From: Saprospirales bacterium
Lineage (GTDB): Bacteria; Bacteroidota; Bacteroidia; Chitinophagales; Saprospiraceae
Direction of reading: 5' to 3'
NCBI GenBank assembly: GCA_016719895.1
Contig: JADJYG010000007.1
Span: 272,581 to 336,580 of the forward strand
Length of the DNA stretch: 64,000 bases
Part shown: positions 1-9,679 of the stretch, one piece after another
Numbering within the stretch: the stretch's first letter is position 1
How the letters are laid out: the number at the start of each line of letters is the position of its first letter
Program-made: the position numbers and the translations under genes
Notes under the pieces: generated by a model
The model's input: only the letters and a program-made list of their open reading frames with translations
The model's database searches: none
What the model was told of the DNA's origin: nothing

Positions 1-45
1 ATTTTTCCCGCCGAATTACGCCACTTTAAAACACCTGTTTAACGC

Positions 46-3000
46 ATGAAACTACCATCGCCGAAGCCGGCCACGTATGTGCTCGTGGCCTTCACGCTGT
101 TCGCAAACCTGCTTTTAGCCCAACAAAATCCTGTAATTCACCTGAGCGGTACGCGCATGCGGGCAGCGCTGGACGTACCGGAGGGGAAAACAACCGTTTG
201 GTTATGTACGCTCAAGCCCGGCGAACGGTATGCCGTTATTGCCGTTGGAGCGACGTACCAGCAACCCTCGGTATTCGAATTGGCGGCTGGGAACGGCCTG
301 AAGGGAATCGCCCGTTTATCCGGCCGTCCAAATACGCTCGTTTTTACCGCTCCGGCCGACTGCGTGGAGATACAGGTAACCGCAGCGGCCATGCAGCCGC
401 TGAGCAGCATCCCGTTGTACCTTTCGATCAAATGCGAAAGCTGCCCGGAAGACGATGCCTGGCTGCGCAAATTTTCCGCCCAGGCCGCCGATGCGGCCAA
501 TCTGAGTGTAGCCGGTGGGGTAAACGCCCAAACCCTCATCACCAATACCCTCATCGGCGGCAACTGCTTTCAGGTGAACAACGTCACGGCCTCCGGCAAC
601 AGCAACTCCCGGGGAACGTTCTCCAACGGCGCCACCAACATCGGCCTTGAAAAAGGGATGGTGATGTGTACCGGTAACCTCAGTATCCTGCCCGGCCCCA
701 ACAACGAAACCGGCGCCAACGGTGGGTTCGGCAATAACTCGGCCGACGACCCCGACCTGGCTGCGCTCACCAGCGGCAATCAATACGATGTGTCGATTAT
801 CGAATTCGATTTCACGCCAACCGCCTCTACCGTACAATTCGACTTTGTTTTTGGTTCGGAGGAGCACTGCGAGTGGGTAGGCTCGCAATTCAACGACGTT
901 TTTGGCTTTTTCATCAGCGGCCCGGGCATTGCCGGAAAACAAAACCTGGCCCTCATCACCGGTACCGGCACGCCAGTGGCCACCAATAACGTCAACTACC
1001 TGACCAACTCCGCATACTACGTTAACAACAACAACTCGATCAACTCACCCTGCCTGTTGCTGCCGACAGCAGCTGTCAATGAATGCGAACTGGACGGATG
1101 GACCTCCGTGTTTACCGCCACGGCCAATGTCATCCCCTGCTCGACCTACCATATCAAACTGGCCATAGCCGACGTCGCCGACTCTTTTTATGGTAGCGCG
1201 GTATTCCTGCGCGCCAACTCTTTCGATGCCGGCGGGTCGGCGCTGGCCCAAACCGTTTACCCCGGCGGCCTCCCGCATGCACTCGAAGATTGCAGTACCG
1301 CGTATGTCAAATTTATCCGGGATAACAACGACAACAGCCAGCCCTTGACGATCGACTTTACCGTCGGCGCATCCAGCACGGCCACGCCGGGCCTCGACTA
1401 TGCTCCGGTCGCCAGCCCCGTAGTCATACCGGCCGGCCAAAACGAACTGCTCGTTCCGGTTACCGTCTTTGCCGATACCCTGACGGAAGGACTCGAAACC
1501 ATGAAGCTGCTGCTGGACGATGCCTGCTCCTGTACGCAAACCGAAATAACCTTTCTGATACAGGATAAAGCCGCTCTTTCCGTAACCCTGCCAAACGACA
1601 CTTTGTGCCCCGGCCAGTCTGCTGCGCTGAACCCAGTGGTAAGTGGCCAGGCGCCGTTTACCTACCTGTGGAATACCGGCGCATCGACGGCCTCCATCGT
1701 AGTCAGCGATACCACTAGCCGGACCTATACCGTTACGGTATCGGATTTTTGTGGCGACAGCCTGGTCGTGTCCGCCACGGTCGAGGTATTGCCGCTCCCG
1801 GCCGTAGTGCAAACTATCGGCCTCTGCCCCGGCGAATCGTATGTCCTCAACGGCGTCGCATATACGGCGCCTGCCATCCTTTCGGATACCTTGCCCGGCA
1901 TTGGCGACGATTGCGACACCCTGCGTACGTACGTGCTGGCGGTACTGCCATTGAGCACGCTTTCGGACACCATTGTATTTTGTGCCGGTGATTCCGTCGT
2001 GCTGAACGGCGTGGCGTACACGATGTCCGGAACGGTCACCGACACGCTGAGCGGCATTGCCGGGGCCTGTGATACGCTCATTACGTATATACTGGAAATG
2101 CTGCCGCTAAATGCCCGCTCGGAAACGGTAGCGCTGTGTCCGGGCAGTTCAATCGTTATTGGCGGCACGGTATACAACAGTGCCGGTACGGTGCAAGCCA
2201 TCGCTCCGGGCACGAATGGCGCCTGCGATACGCTGGTTACCTACACGCTTGAAGTACTGCCACAGCCCGTCCGCAACCAAACCCTTGCCTTTTGCCCGGG
2301 CACATCCGTCGTTATCGGCGGCGTAAGCTACCAAGTGCCGGGTATAGTGGTGGACACCCTGGCCGGCGCAGGTGGCGCCTGCGATACAGTCGCTACGTAT
2401 CAGCTGGAATTCCTGCCCGTCCCCACGCGCGCGGAAACAGTTTCCTTTTGCCCGGGGGATACGGTCATCATTGGCGGTGTGCCCTTTACCCAGCCAGCTG
2501 TGGTGGCAGACACCCTGCAGGCATCGGCCGGTTGCGATACCATCGTCACTTATATCCTGCAGTTCCAAACGCCGGCGCCATCCACCGTCACCGTCAGTTG
2601 CCCGCCCAATTACAACGTGGCTGCCGGAGGTAATACGCCGGCTACCGTCGTGTACAACCTGCCGACGGCATTCAGTGATTGCGTTTGTCCGGGCATTGCG
2701 CTGGAACGAATTTCCGGCCTGGCCCCAGGAAGCGTTTTCCCGGCCGGCCCGACAACCGTGTGTTTCGCAGCAAGCGACAGTTGCGGCAATTCGACCTCCT
2801 GTTGTTTTCAGGTGACCGTTGCGGAAACCACGCCTTGTGATGTAAAAGTAATCGGTTGTATCAAGTACGAATTACTCGGTATTGTGCAAAACGTCCGAGA
2901 CGAAAAAACCTACCGGATTCGCGTGACCAACAGCTGCGATAAGGAAATGTTTTACGTCGCCTTCGAATTGCCTGACGGTTTGAGCGCCGTGCAGCCGGCC

Positions 3001-3552
3001 AACAACACCTTATATACGGGCGCCAGCGGTGTGAGCTACCTCGTGCGCAATCCGAATGCTTCGCCTTTCCATTCAATCCGGTTTGCGTCAAAAGTGAATG
3101 GCCTGGCCAACGGAGCTTCCGACATTTTTGAATTTACCCTGCCGCCGCAGGTAAGTCCGAATTATATCCATTGCATCGCCAAAGTAGCCCCGCAATCGTA
3201 TTTTGAGGCCTACCTGAATACTTTCTATTGCCCGGTGATCAAAGAAACGGGAAACCGGCAGGATGCCAGCGCCCGTGGTCAGGATGCCCGGTCGGGCACA
3301 TCCGCTATTCCGGTATTCCCCAACCCGGCAACCGGCAAACTATGGGCAGACCTTGCTGCCTGGAAACCGGCGCAGGTACAGGCGCAGGTACGCAACAGCC
3401 GGGGTCAACTGGTGCAAACCTATTCCCTGCAAGCGGGCTCAGGCGTACAGGAAATGGCGCTGGCAGCTGACCTGCCCGAAGGTTTGTATTTCCTCGAATT
3501 GCTGTCAACCGCCGGCGACCGGCAGGTGGCCCGGTTTGTGATACGGCAATAA
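46..3552 (+). CDS. T9SS-secreted choice-of-anchor L domain protein
   Basis: Large 1168-aa secreted protein. A signal peptide (residues 1-25, ending LLLAQ) is followed by a choice-of-anchor L domain (about 160-395; the FGSEEH and NDVFGFFISGPG stretches are typical), a Calx-beta-like segment (410-510) and an Ig/PKD-like segment with YLWNTG (520-580). Next come five tandem repeats of about 46-50 residues (585-840), each with a CPG/CAG start and a CDT centre, then a HYR-like domain (845-930). The C-terminus (about 1088-1168) is a type A T9SS sorting domain: FPNPATG, then RNSRGQLV, ending in LPEGLYFLEL. Family knowledge says such proteins cross the outer membrane by type IX secretion and are anchored or released at the surface. 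The repeats suggest adhesion or matrix binding; the ligand is unknown. The upstream context lies outside the window. Confidence 0.9.
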   Translation: MKLPSPKPATYVLVAFTLFANLLLAQQNPVIHLSGTRMRAALDVPEGKTTVWLCTLKPGERYAVIAVGATYQQPSVFELAAGNGLKGIARLSGRPNTLVFTAPADCVEIQVTAAAMQPLSSIPLYLSIKCESCPEDDAWLRKFSAQAADAANLSVAGGVNAQTLITNTLIGGNCFQVNNVTASGNSNSRGTFSNGATNIGLEKGMVMCTGNLSILPGPNNETGANGGFGNNSADDPDLAALTSGNQYDVSIIEFDFTPTASTVQFDFVFGSEEHCEWVGSQFNDVFGFFISGPGIAGKQNLALITGTGTPVATNNVNYLTNSAYYVNNNNSINSPCLLLPTAAVNECELDGWTSVFTATANVIPCSTYHIKLAIADVADSFYGSAVFLRANSFDAGGSALAQTVYPGGLPHALEDCSTAYVKFIRDNNDNSQPLTIDFTVGASSTATPGLDYAPVASPVVIPAGQNELLVPVTVFADTLTEGLETMKLLLDDACSCTQTEITFLIQDKAALSVTLPNDTLCPGQSAALNPVVSGQAPFTYLWNTGASTASIVVSDTTSRTYTVTVSDFCGDSLVVSATVEVLPLPAVVQTIGLCPGESYVLNGVAYTAPAILSDTLPGIGDDCDTLRTYVLAVLPLSTLSDTIVFCAGDSVVLNGVAYTMSGTVTDTLSGIAGACDTLITYILEMLPLNARSETVALCPGSSIVIGGTVYNSAGTVQAIAPGTNGACDTLVTYTLEVLPQPVRNQTLAFCPGTSVVIGGVSYQVPGIVVDTLAGAGGACDTVATYQLEFLPVPTRAETVSFCPGDTVIIGGVPFTQPAVVADTLQASAGCDTIVTYILQFQTPAPSTVTVSCPPNYNVAAGGNTPATVVYNLPTAFSDCVCPGIALERISGLAPGSVFPAGPTTVCFAASDSCGNSTSCCFQVTVAETTPCDVKVIGCIKYELLGIVQNVRDEKTYRIRVTNSCDKEMFYVAFELPDGLSAVQPANNTLYTGASGVSYLVRNPNASPFHSIRFASKVNGLANGASDIFEFTLPPQVSPNYIHCIAKVAPQSYFEAYLNTFYCPVIKETGNRQDASARGQDARSGTSAIPVFPNPATGKLWADLAAWKPAQVQAQVRNSRGQLVQTYSLQAGSGVQEMALAADLPEGLYFLELLSTAGDRQVARFVIRQ

Positions 3553-3602
3553 TGGCCCGGTGGGCAGGATTTGCGGAGGTATGGGGCAGGATGAACAGGA
3601 TT

Positions 3603-3682
3603 ACGCAGGATTAGAGAGTGTGCTGGAGATTTTCCCGTTTTGGGCCCGGCGGGAAAATCCCCAACATGTTCTAATCCTGCGT
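3603..3682. terminator. Nested inverted repeat between convergent genes
   Basis: Two nested stems lie between convergent genes: an outer 13-bp stem (3603-3615 with 3670-3682, ACGCAGGATTAGA and its complement) and an inner 10-bp stem (3628-3637 with 3650-3659, GATTTTCCCG). The outer arm belongs to a run of GCAGGAT-like direct repeats beginning at about 3563. The position suggests a bidirectional terminator or a dispersed intergenic repeat. There is no strong T-tract. Confidence 0.45.
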
Positions 3683-3692
3683 GTCACTGGGT

Positions 3693-4499
3693 TCAGCCCA
3701 ATTGTTCGCGGCGGCGTTCCTTAGCCATTTTTATCCCGCGGGCACCAAACTCTGTCTGCAGGGCTTCGTGGATAAAATCCATGGTTTGAACGTATTGTTC
3801 GCCCATCGTCCACCAGGCGACTTCCACCTTCATATCGTCGCGGCTAAGCCCGGAAACCACCACATCGACCGGGCTTCCCGCTACCCGCCAGGGGCAGCGG
3901 TCCGCCGCCGCTGAGGCGGCCTCCCGGATAAGGGGCAAGGGCGTGTCACTGTCGAGCAGCAGGATTATCTCCACCTGTACTTCAACGCCCATGGCGATAT
4001 TGACAATCGGCCCTTCGGTCATCTTGGAATTGGGGATGATCACTTTTTTGCCATGGTCGGTACTCAAAATCGTATTAAAAATCTGAATTTCCGTAACGTG
4101 GCCGGCGTGACCGTCTACCGAAAGCAGGTCGCCTACCCGGTAGGGGCGAAAGAGCAGGATCAGGACACCGCTGGCAAAGTTGCCCAAACTGCCTTGCAGG
4201 GCCAGGCCGACGGCAAATGCCACCGCGGAAAATACGGCGATAAAGGATGTGGTCTCGATGCCGGCCTGGCCGGCCACTACCAGTAGCAGAGCCACCTTGA
4301 GCGCTACGTCGACCAGTGAGGTCAGAAATGGCCGGAGGCTGTCGTCGACCTGGCGCTTTTTAAGCAGGTAATTAAAGCTCTTAGACATTCGCCGGACAAT
4401 CCACAGTCCGACGATCAGCAACAGCAATGCGGCAACCAGTTTCGGGCCGTATTGGATAACCAGGTCCTTGAGTTGGTCGATGTACGTTTTTTGCTCCAT
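3693..4499 (-). CDS. MscS-family mechanosensitive channel
   Basis: A 268-aa small-conductance mechanosensitive channel of the MscS-small type. Three membrane helices are visible: TM1 about 18-36, TM2 about 62-82 and the pore-lining TM3 about 86-115, with the Ala/Gly-rich AVAFAVGLALQGSLGNFASG stretch. These are followed by the beta domain with RPYRVGD and a C-terminal alpha/beta domain. Channels of this family open under membrane tension and release osmolytes after hypo-osmotic shock. The length matches short MscS members and there are no extra N-terminal helices. It is transcribed alone, convergent with the T9SS protein and divergent from the M1 peptidase. Confidence 0.92.
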   Translation of the reverse strand: MEQKTYIDQLKDLVIQYGPKLVAALLLLIVGLWIVRRMSKSFNYLLKKRQVDDSLRPFLTSLVDVALKVALLLVVAGQAGIETTSFIAVFSAVAFAVGLALQGSLGNFASGVLILLFRPYRVGDLLSVDGHAGHVTEIQIFNTILSTDHGKKVIIPNSKMTEGPIVNIAMGVEVQVEIILLLDSDTPLPLIREAASAAADRCPWRVAGSPVDVVVSGLSRDDMKVEVAWWTMGEQYVQTMDFIHEALQTEFGARGIKMAKERRREQLG

Positions 4500-4627
4500 G
4501 AGCGTTTGTTCTACGTTAATGGCTTATCAAATACGCCCTTTTGGCGAAAGGCGGCGAAAAGTCGGCAAAAAGCCGGTAATCTTGCGCGCCTTATTAAATT
4601 AAACATATGGTATACTTATCTCGTCGC

Positions 4628-7318
4628 ATGAAAAACCTGTTGCCGCTGGCCGTACTGGCTTTGTTTTTATTCACGCAGGCCTGCACCCCAAAAGCTGCAG
4701 ACAAAACAGTCGCATCTCCTGCCGCACCCACGCCGCCTGCTCAGCCCGTCGAATGGGATACGATCGGAAAACCGCTCCTGGGAGACAAGGAGCTGGACAC
4801 AAAGGAAGATGCCCCGGTGGAATATCAGTTTTTGGAAGAGGCTGTCGTGAAGCCGGAGGCAGAAGCCAGGCCCGACTCCCTGCCCCGCTACAATGCATCG
4901 CATACCTTTGAGCACGACCTGATCCACACCAAACTGGAGTTGTCGTTCGACTGGGCTAAGAAACGCGCCAACGGCAGGGCTACCCTGACGCTGCGCCCCT
5001 GGTTTTACCCGGCCAGCCAACTGACGCTGGACGCTAAAAACTTCGATATTCATTCGGTGCGCTTCGAAGGAAAAACCGATACGCTCGCGTACCGCTACGA
5101 TAATGCCCAACTAGTTATTCAACTGGGTAAAACATTTACCCGTACCGAGGAATTCAAGGTCGTCATTGTTTATACGGCCAAGCCGGACGAACGCACTTCG
5201 TTCGGCGGCAGCGCCGCCATTACCAGCGATAAAGGCCTGTATTTTATCAATGCAGATGGCTCCGAACCGGATAAGCCGAGGCAAATCTGGACACAAGGGG
5301 AGACCGAAAGCAATTCGTTTTGGTTCCCAACCGTGGATAAACCCAACGAACGGTGTACCCAGGAAATGTACATAACGGTGGAAGACAAATACAAAACACT
5401 TTCCAACGGCGTTTTGATCTCCTCCAAAAAGAATGCCGACGGTACGCGTACCGACTACTGGAAAATGGACAAACCCCACGCGCCGTACCTGTTTATGATG
5501 GCGGTCGGGGAATACGCCATAGTGCGGGACAAATGGCGCGGTATCCCGGTCGACTATTACGTGGAGCCGAAATACGAACAATACGCCCGCGATATCTACC
5601 CGTATACCACCGAAATGCTCGAATTTTTCTCCAACAAACTCGGGTATGCCTTCCCTTGGCCAAAGTATTCGCAGGTGGTGGTGCGCGACTATGTCAGCGG
5701 CGCCATGGAAAATACCACCGCGACCATTTTCGGCGAGTTTATACAACTGGACAAACGCAGCTTGCTTGACAATCACCTGACCAATGAAAAGGTGGTGGCG
5801 CATGAAATGTTCCACCATTGGTTCGGCGACTTGGTCACCACCGAAAGCTGGTCGAACCTCACCCTCAATGAAGGATTCGCCAACTACTCGGAATACCTTT
5901 GGCTGGAGCACAAATACGGACGTGAAGAAGCGGATTTTCACGAACTGAACGAACGTCAGGGTTATATCTACTCGACGCAGGGCGGCGGCCACCCCCTGAT
6001 CGATTTCGGCTATGAAAACCGCGAAAATATGTTCGACGCCCACTCCTACAACAAAGGGGGCGCTATCCTGCACATGCTGCGCACCCAAGTAGGCGACGAC
6101 GCTTTTTTCACAGCGCTGAACCGTTACCTGAAAAAAAACGAATACACCGATGTGGAGGCACACGAGCTACGCCTGGCTTTCGAGGATGTCAGCGGGCAAG
6201 ACCTCAACTGGTTTTTCAACCAGTGGTTTTTCAATACCGGACACCCCAACCTCGATATCAGCTACGACTGGGATGAAGCGAGCCAAAAAGCATCGGTCAC
6301 GATTGCGCAAAAGCAGGAGCCGGCCAACGGCGTACCCTATATTTTCGAATTGCCGTTAAAAGTCGATATCTACGACGCTTCCGGCAAGGCGCGCCGGGAA
6401 GCTATCCGCCTGACCAAAAGAAGCCAAACCTTTATGTTCGACGCGCCCGTCAAACCGGCGCTGATCAACGCGGACGCCGAAAAAGCGCTGTTGGCCGTAA
6501 AAGCGGATCAGCACAGCCCGGAAGAATGGGCTTTCCTGTACCACCACGGCCCTTTGTTCCAGGACCGCCTGGAAGCCTACGATTTTTTTCAGGACAAATC
6601 GACCCCCCTGGCCGCCCAAATACGCACGGAGGCCCTGCAGGACAAACATTGGGCCCTCCGCCAAGCCGCTGCCGGCAAGGCCGACGTAAGCAAACCGGAG
6701 GTGCAGGCGGCCCTGGTCAAACTCGCCGAAAGCGACCCGGAGCCGGGTGTACGGGCGGCAGCCATCGAAGCGCTCGGCGAAACGGCCGATAAAAAATATG
6801 CGCCGGTTTATGAAAAAGGTATGGCCCCCGATCAGCCCTACAGCGTATTGAGCGCCGCCCTGGATGCCCTGAGCAAATCTGACCCGGTCGCCGCCATCGC
6901 AGCTGCCAAAAACCTGGAAAATGACGAAAACGAGGGTATCGTCCTGGCCCTGGCCGATCTTTATGCCGCCAATGCCACGCCCGGCTTGCTGCCCTGGTTT
7001 CAAAAACATGCCGGCAAAATGGACAATATGGCGGCCTTTAAGTATTATGACCTGTTTACGCAATTTCTCATCGGCCTGGAAGACCCGGCCGTGCTGGACC
7101 AGTCGATCAGCGGATTTCAGGCAACATCCCTCAACCTCAATACCAGCCTGTGGCGCCGGTTCAGCAACACCAAAGCTATTGCCGACCTGCGCAATTATTT
7201 CGCGCAAAGCGGCGATCAGGCCAGGGCAACCCAGCTGACGCAAATGCTGGCCGACATCCGGGAGCAGGAACCGGATGCCACCCTGAAGATGTATTATGGT
7301 ATGTTTAACCAGCCCTGA
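4628..7318 (+). CDS. M1-family aminopeptidase lipoprotein
   Basis: Zinc metallopeptidase of the M1 family, about 896 aa from the chosen start. I prefer the ATG at 4628 to the upstream in-frame ATG at 4607 because it opens directly with a lipoprotein signal (MKNLLPLAVL... FTQAC), placing Cys19 as the lipidation site. The substrate motif GAMEN is at about residue 358. The zinc site is HEMFH at 392-396, with the third ligand Glu (NEGFA) 19 residues after the second His. A C-terminal helical repeat region (about 640-890, HEAT-like) follows. Family knowledge predicts removal of N-terminal residues from peptides, here probably in the periplasm. It is followed by a strong terminator. Confidence 0.93.
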   Translation: MKNLLPLAVLALFLFTQACTPKAADKTVASPAAPTPPAQPVEWDTIGKPLLGDKELDTKEDAPVEYQFLEEAVVKPEAEARPDSLPRYNASHTFEHDLIHTKLELSFDWAKKRANGRATLTLRPWFYPASQLTLDAKNFDIHSVRFEGKTDTLAYRYDNAQLVIQLGKTFTRTEEFKVVIVYTAKPDERTSFGGSAAITSDKGLYFINADGSEPDKPRQIWTQGETESNSFWFPTVDKPNERCTQEMYITVEDKYKTLSNGVLISSKKNADGTRTDYWKMDKPHAPYLFMMAVGEYAIVRDKWRGIPVDYYVEPKYEQYARDIYPYTTEMLEFFSNKLGYAFPWPKYSQVVVRDYVSGAMENTTATIFGEFIQLDKRSLLDNHLTNEKVVAHEMFHHWFGDLVTTESWSNLTLNEGFANYSEYLWLEHKYGREEADFHELNERQGYIYSTQGGGHPLIDFGYENRENMFDAHSYNKGGAILHMLRTQVGDDAFFTALNRYLKKNEYTDVEAHELRLAFEDVSGQDLNWFFNQWFFNTGHPNLDISYDWDEASQKASVTIAQKQEPANGVPYIFELPLKVDIYDASGKARREAIRLTKRSQTFMFDAPVKPALINADAEKALLAVKADQHSPEEWAFLYHHGPLFQDRLEAYDFFQDKSTPLAAQIRTEALQDKHWALRQAAAGKADVSKPEVQAALVKLAESDPEPGVRAAAIEALGETADKKYAPVYEKGMAPDQPYSVLSAALDALSKSDPVAAIAAAKNLENDENEGIVLALADLYAANATPGLLPWFQKHAGKMDNMAAFKYYDLFTQFLIGLEDPAVLDQSISGFQATSLNLNTSLWRRFSNTKAIADLRNYFAQSGDQARATQLTQMLADIREQEPDATLKMYYGMFNQP

Positions 7319-7340
7319 GCGGCCAGGAGAACCCAGGTCA

Positions 7341-7382
7341 AATGCGTCATCCGGCAAGCCCCGGATGACGCATTATTTTTTT
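7341..7382 (+). terminator. Rho-independent terminator after M1 peptidase
   Basis: A perfect 13-bp stem (7342-7354 with 7361-7373, ATGCGTCATCCGG) with a 6-nt loop is followed by a T-rich tract (TATTTTTTT). It lies 23 bp after the peptidase stop and touches the stop codon of the convergent methyltransferase gene. Confidence 0.8.
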
Positions 7383-8092
7383 CGAAAAATACTGGTTCGC
7401 ACAAAATCGGGGGTATAGCCGATCGGCGCCCTCTGATCGGTAAGGGTGTCGAATTGGGTTAAAATCTGCTCGCGAAAAGCTTTCAGGTAATGCGGCCGCT
7501 CGGTATTGTCGACCACGAGCAAGCCGCCCGTTTTCAAATGCGGAATGGCCTGCCGGATACACGATGGCCTGGAGCGGCCATCCACCAGGATAAGATCAAA
7601 ATATTCGTCTGGAAAGGGATCGATTGCCCGCGCATATTTTTCATAACTATACCCCTTGCGCAACTTGTGGCTGCTGCTGAAATGAAGCGGGTTGGCGGGG
7701 TCGGCCGTTTCCAGACCGGCGCGGCGTTCGGGCTCGATCAACCAGCCCTGCCAATGCCGCCAGCCGTTTTTCTCCACCTGGTCTTTTATACCGTCGAGCC
7801 AGGCGGGGTCGTCTTCCACTGTTTTGACTTCCCCCGCCCGTTTGCAAAAAAACAGGGTGGAGCCGCCGCCGCCGTATTCGAACACCTTAAAACCAGGGGT
7901 TATGGCGCGTTCCAGCAAGTCCAGGGCCGGGAAATTCAGCCAGGGGAGTTGATCCCCCAAACCGCTGCGCCCGGCGGAAAGGAATTTTCTCCAGCGGCGG
8001 TAATACGCCAGATGGCCTTGTAAAGACTTCCATCCCTGCGCGTAGCGCAATGATTGAAAAAAAAAGTATGCTGTCGTTTTTTTCCAGGACAT
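7373..8092 (-). CDS. Class I SAM-dependent methyltransferase
   Basis: A 239-aa protein with a Rossmann-like methyltransferase core. Motif I is the glycine-rich FEYGGGGSTLFF (about residues 71-82), then an acidic residue at the end of strand 2 (TVEDD), and FDLILVDGRSR as the motif IV region. LKTGGLLVVDNTERP resembles the post-IV strand. The N-terminal 60 residues are basic and aromatic-rich. The FEYGGGGST motif is typical of methyltransferases found near glycan or surface-polysaccharide genes, but no glycan cluster is visible here, so the substrate is unknown. The next gene in the same direction is the RidA gene upstream, 16 bp away, so the two may be co-transcribed. Confidence 0.75.
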   Translation of the reverse strand: MSWKKTTAYFFFQSLRYAQGWKSLQGHLAYYRRWRKFLSAGRSGLGDQLPWLNFPALDLLERAITPGFKVFEYGGGGSTLFFCKRAGEVKTVEDDPAWLDGIKDQVEKNGWRHWQGWLIEPERRAGLETADPANPLHFSSSHKLRKGYSYEKYARAIDPFPDEYFDLILVDGRSRPSCIRQAIPHLKTGGLLVVDNTERPHYLKAFREQILTQFDTLTDQRAPIGYTPDFVRTSIFRKK

Positions 8093-8108
8093 ATCGGGTT
8101 CGGTCAGG

Positions 8109-8558
8109 TTATGAAGGTATCAGCGCAATACATTTCAGTTCGATGGCAATCGGTGTCGGCAACCGGTCGATACCCACGGTGGTTCGGCAGGGCAAATTGT
8201 CTTTGAAATACTCGGCATAAATGCGGTTGAAGGTATGGAAATCGCGTTCCATATCGGTCAGAAACACCGTCACGTCCACCAGGTCGTCCCACCGGGCGCC
8301 GCTGGCTTCCAGCACCGTCCGCACATTCTGAAAAACGGCGTGCACCTGCGCTTCGAAATCGAACGAAGTGTAATTTCCGGCAGGGCTCCGCTGCAATCCC
8401 GGCACGCTGTCCGTTTGCGGATCGCGGGGGCCGATCCCCGACAGAAACAATAAATTGCCTGCCCGGCGTGCGTGCGGGTATAGCCCGACCGGTCTGGGGG
8501 CATTGGGGGCGTCTATTTTTTCTGAAGTAGCCACGTTGTACGTTTTGTGATGAACCAT
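8109..8558 (-). CDS. RidA/YjgF-family imine deaminase
   Basis: A 149-aa Rid-family protein. The family signatures are visible: LFLSGIGP near the N-terminus, a central helix with VFQNVRTVLEASGARWDDLVDVTVFL, and the catalytic-site Arg in PCRTTVGI (about 125-131) followed by IAIELKCIA. The Arg that binds the carboxylate of the imine/enamine substrate is present, so a functional deaminase is likely. RidA proteins hydrolyse reactive 2-aminoacrylate-type intermediates; some relatives act as 2-aminomuconate deaminases. The N-terminal extension of about 20 residues is slightly longer than in canonical RidA. It lies just upstream of the methyltransferase and is divergent from the ROK kinase. Confidence 0.88.
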   Translation of the reverse strand: MVHHKTYNVATSEKIDAPNAPRPVGLYPHARRAGNLLFLSGIGPRDPQTDSVPGLQRSPAGNYTSFDFEAQVHAVFQNVRTVLEASGARWDDLVDVTVFLTDMERDFHTFNRIYAEYFKDNLPCRTTVGIDRLPTPIAIELKCIALIPS

Positions 8559-8689
8559 TCAAAAATGGAGGCAGCCTGGCGGAGCAGCCCGGGCTGCTCC
8601 TGGATTTCACCGGTAAAAATAGTTCGCTTCGGTGATTTCGATACTTTCTATTAATTTCCCCCCATTAAAACACTTAGACAACGCCATAT

Positions 8690-9589
8690 ATGCATCTCTG
8701 GGGTATTGATCTGGGCGGCACCAAGATTGAAGGCGCCATCCTGGAAAGTCACGAAAATCCAAAACTTTTAGCCCGCCAACGCATTCCGACAGAGGCCGGC
8801 AAGGGCTACGAACACATCCTGGGCCAGGTAGCCAAACTGGTGGACCTGATGGCGGAGGAAACGGGCATGCGACCCAGCCGGCTTGGCCTTGGGCATCCCG
8901 GCACACTGGACCCAAACACCGGCGTAATAAAAAATGCCAATACGACCGCCCTTATCGGAAGGCCTTTCGACAAAGACCTCGAACAACGCCTGGGAGTGCC
9001 GGTGCGGCTGGCCAATGACGCCAATTGTTTTGCCGTAGCCGAAGCGCTCCTGGGCGCGGTACCCGAGGTTTTGCCGAATGCCGAAGTTGTCTTTGGCGTC
9101 ATTCTGGGTACCGGCGTGGGCGGCGGCCTGGTAGTGCGGAAAAAAGTGATCAACGGCCGGCAAGGCATCGCCGGTGAATGGGGACACAATTTCCTTGATG
9201 AAAGCGGCGGAAAATGCTACTGCGGCAAAACCGGCTGCGTGGAAACGGTCATCTCAGGTCCTGCACTCGAACGGCATTATGACCATCTTACCGGCCAGCG
9301 CCTGCCTTTGCGCGACATCGTTGCCCGTGCCGATGCCAATACGGACCCGGCAGCCGTCGCTACACTCGACCGGCTGATCCACTATTTCGGCAAGGCCATT
9401 GCCGTGGTTATCAACATCGTGGACCCCGACGTCATCGTGCTCGGCGGGGGCGTGGGCAATACCGGCAGGCTGTATACCGACGGCGTGGCCGAGGCGCGCA
9501 AACACCTGTTTAATACCCGCATCGATACGATTTTTCTGAAACCCAAACTGGGCGACAGCGCGGGCGTGTTTGGCGCCGCGCTGTTGTAA
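8690..9589 (+). CDS. ROK-family sugar kinase
   Basis: A 299-aa ROK (repressor, ORF, kinase) protein without an N-terminal helix-turn-helix, so probably an enzyme. The phosphate-binding DLGGTK is at 7-12, the catalytic Asp lies in LANDANCF (D110), and the second phosphate loop is GTGVGGG (141-147). The zinc site is complete: H166 in EWGH, then C176, C178 and C183 in CYCGKTGC. Family knowledge predicts ATP-dependent phosphorylation of a hexose such as glucose, fructose or N-acetylmannosamine; which one cannot be told from the sequence. It is transcribed alone, divergent from the RidA gene across about 130 bp. Confidence 0.9.
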   Translation: MHLWGIDLGGTKIEGAILESHENPKLLARQRIPTEAGKGYEHILGQVAKLVDLMAEETGMRPSRLGLGHPGTLDPNTGVIKNANTTALIGRPFDKDLEQRLGVPVRLANDANCFAVAEALLGAVPEVLPNAEVVFGVILGTGVGGGLVVRKKVINGRQGIAGEWGHNFLDESGGKCYCGKTGCVETVISGPALERHYDHLTGQRLPLRDIVARADANTDPAAVATLDRLIHYFGKAIAVVINIVDPDVIVLGGGVGNTGRLYTDGVAEARKHLFNTRIDTIFLKPKLGDSAGVFGAALL

Positions 9590-9679
9590 AAAGCGGCTTA
9601 ACCGGCTATAACGGGCATGTTCTGTTTCCTGCGATGTCCTCCCCTGGGTTCTTCTACAGCTGGAGCCGGAATAAACCGT

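Noticed and set aside
5111..6163. Minus-strand open frame across the M1 peptidase gene
   Set aside because: Shadow of the real gene, without family match.
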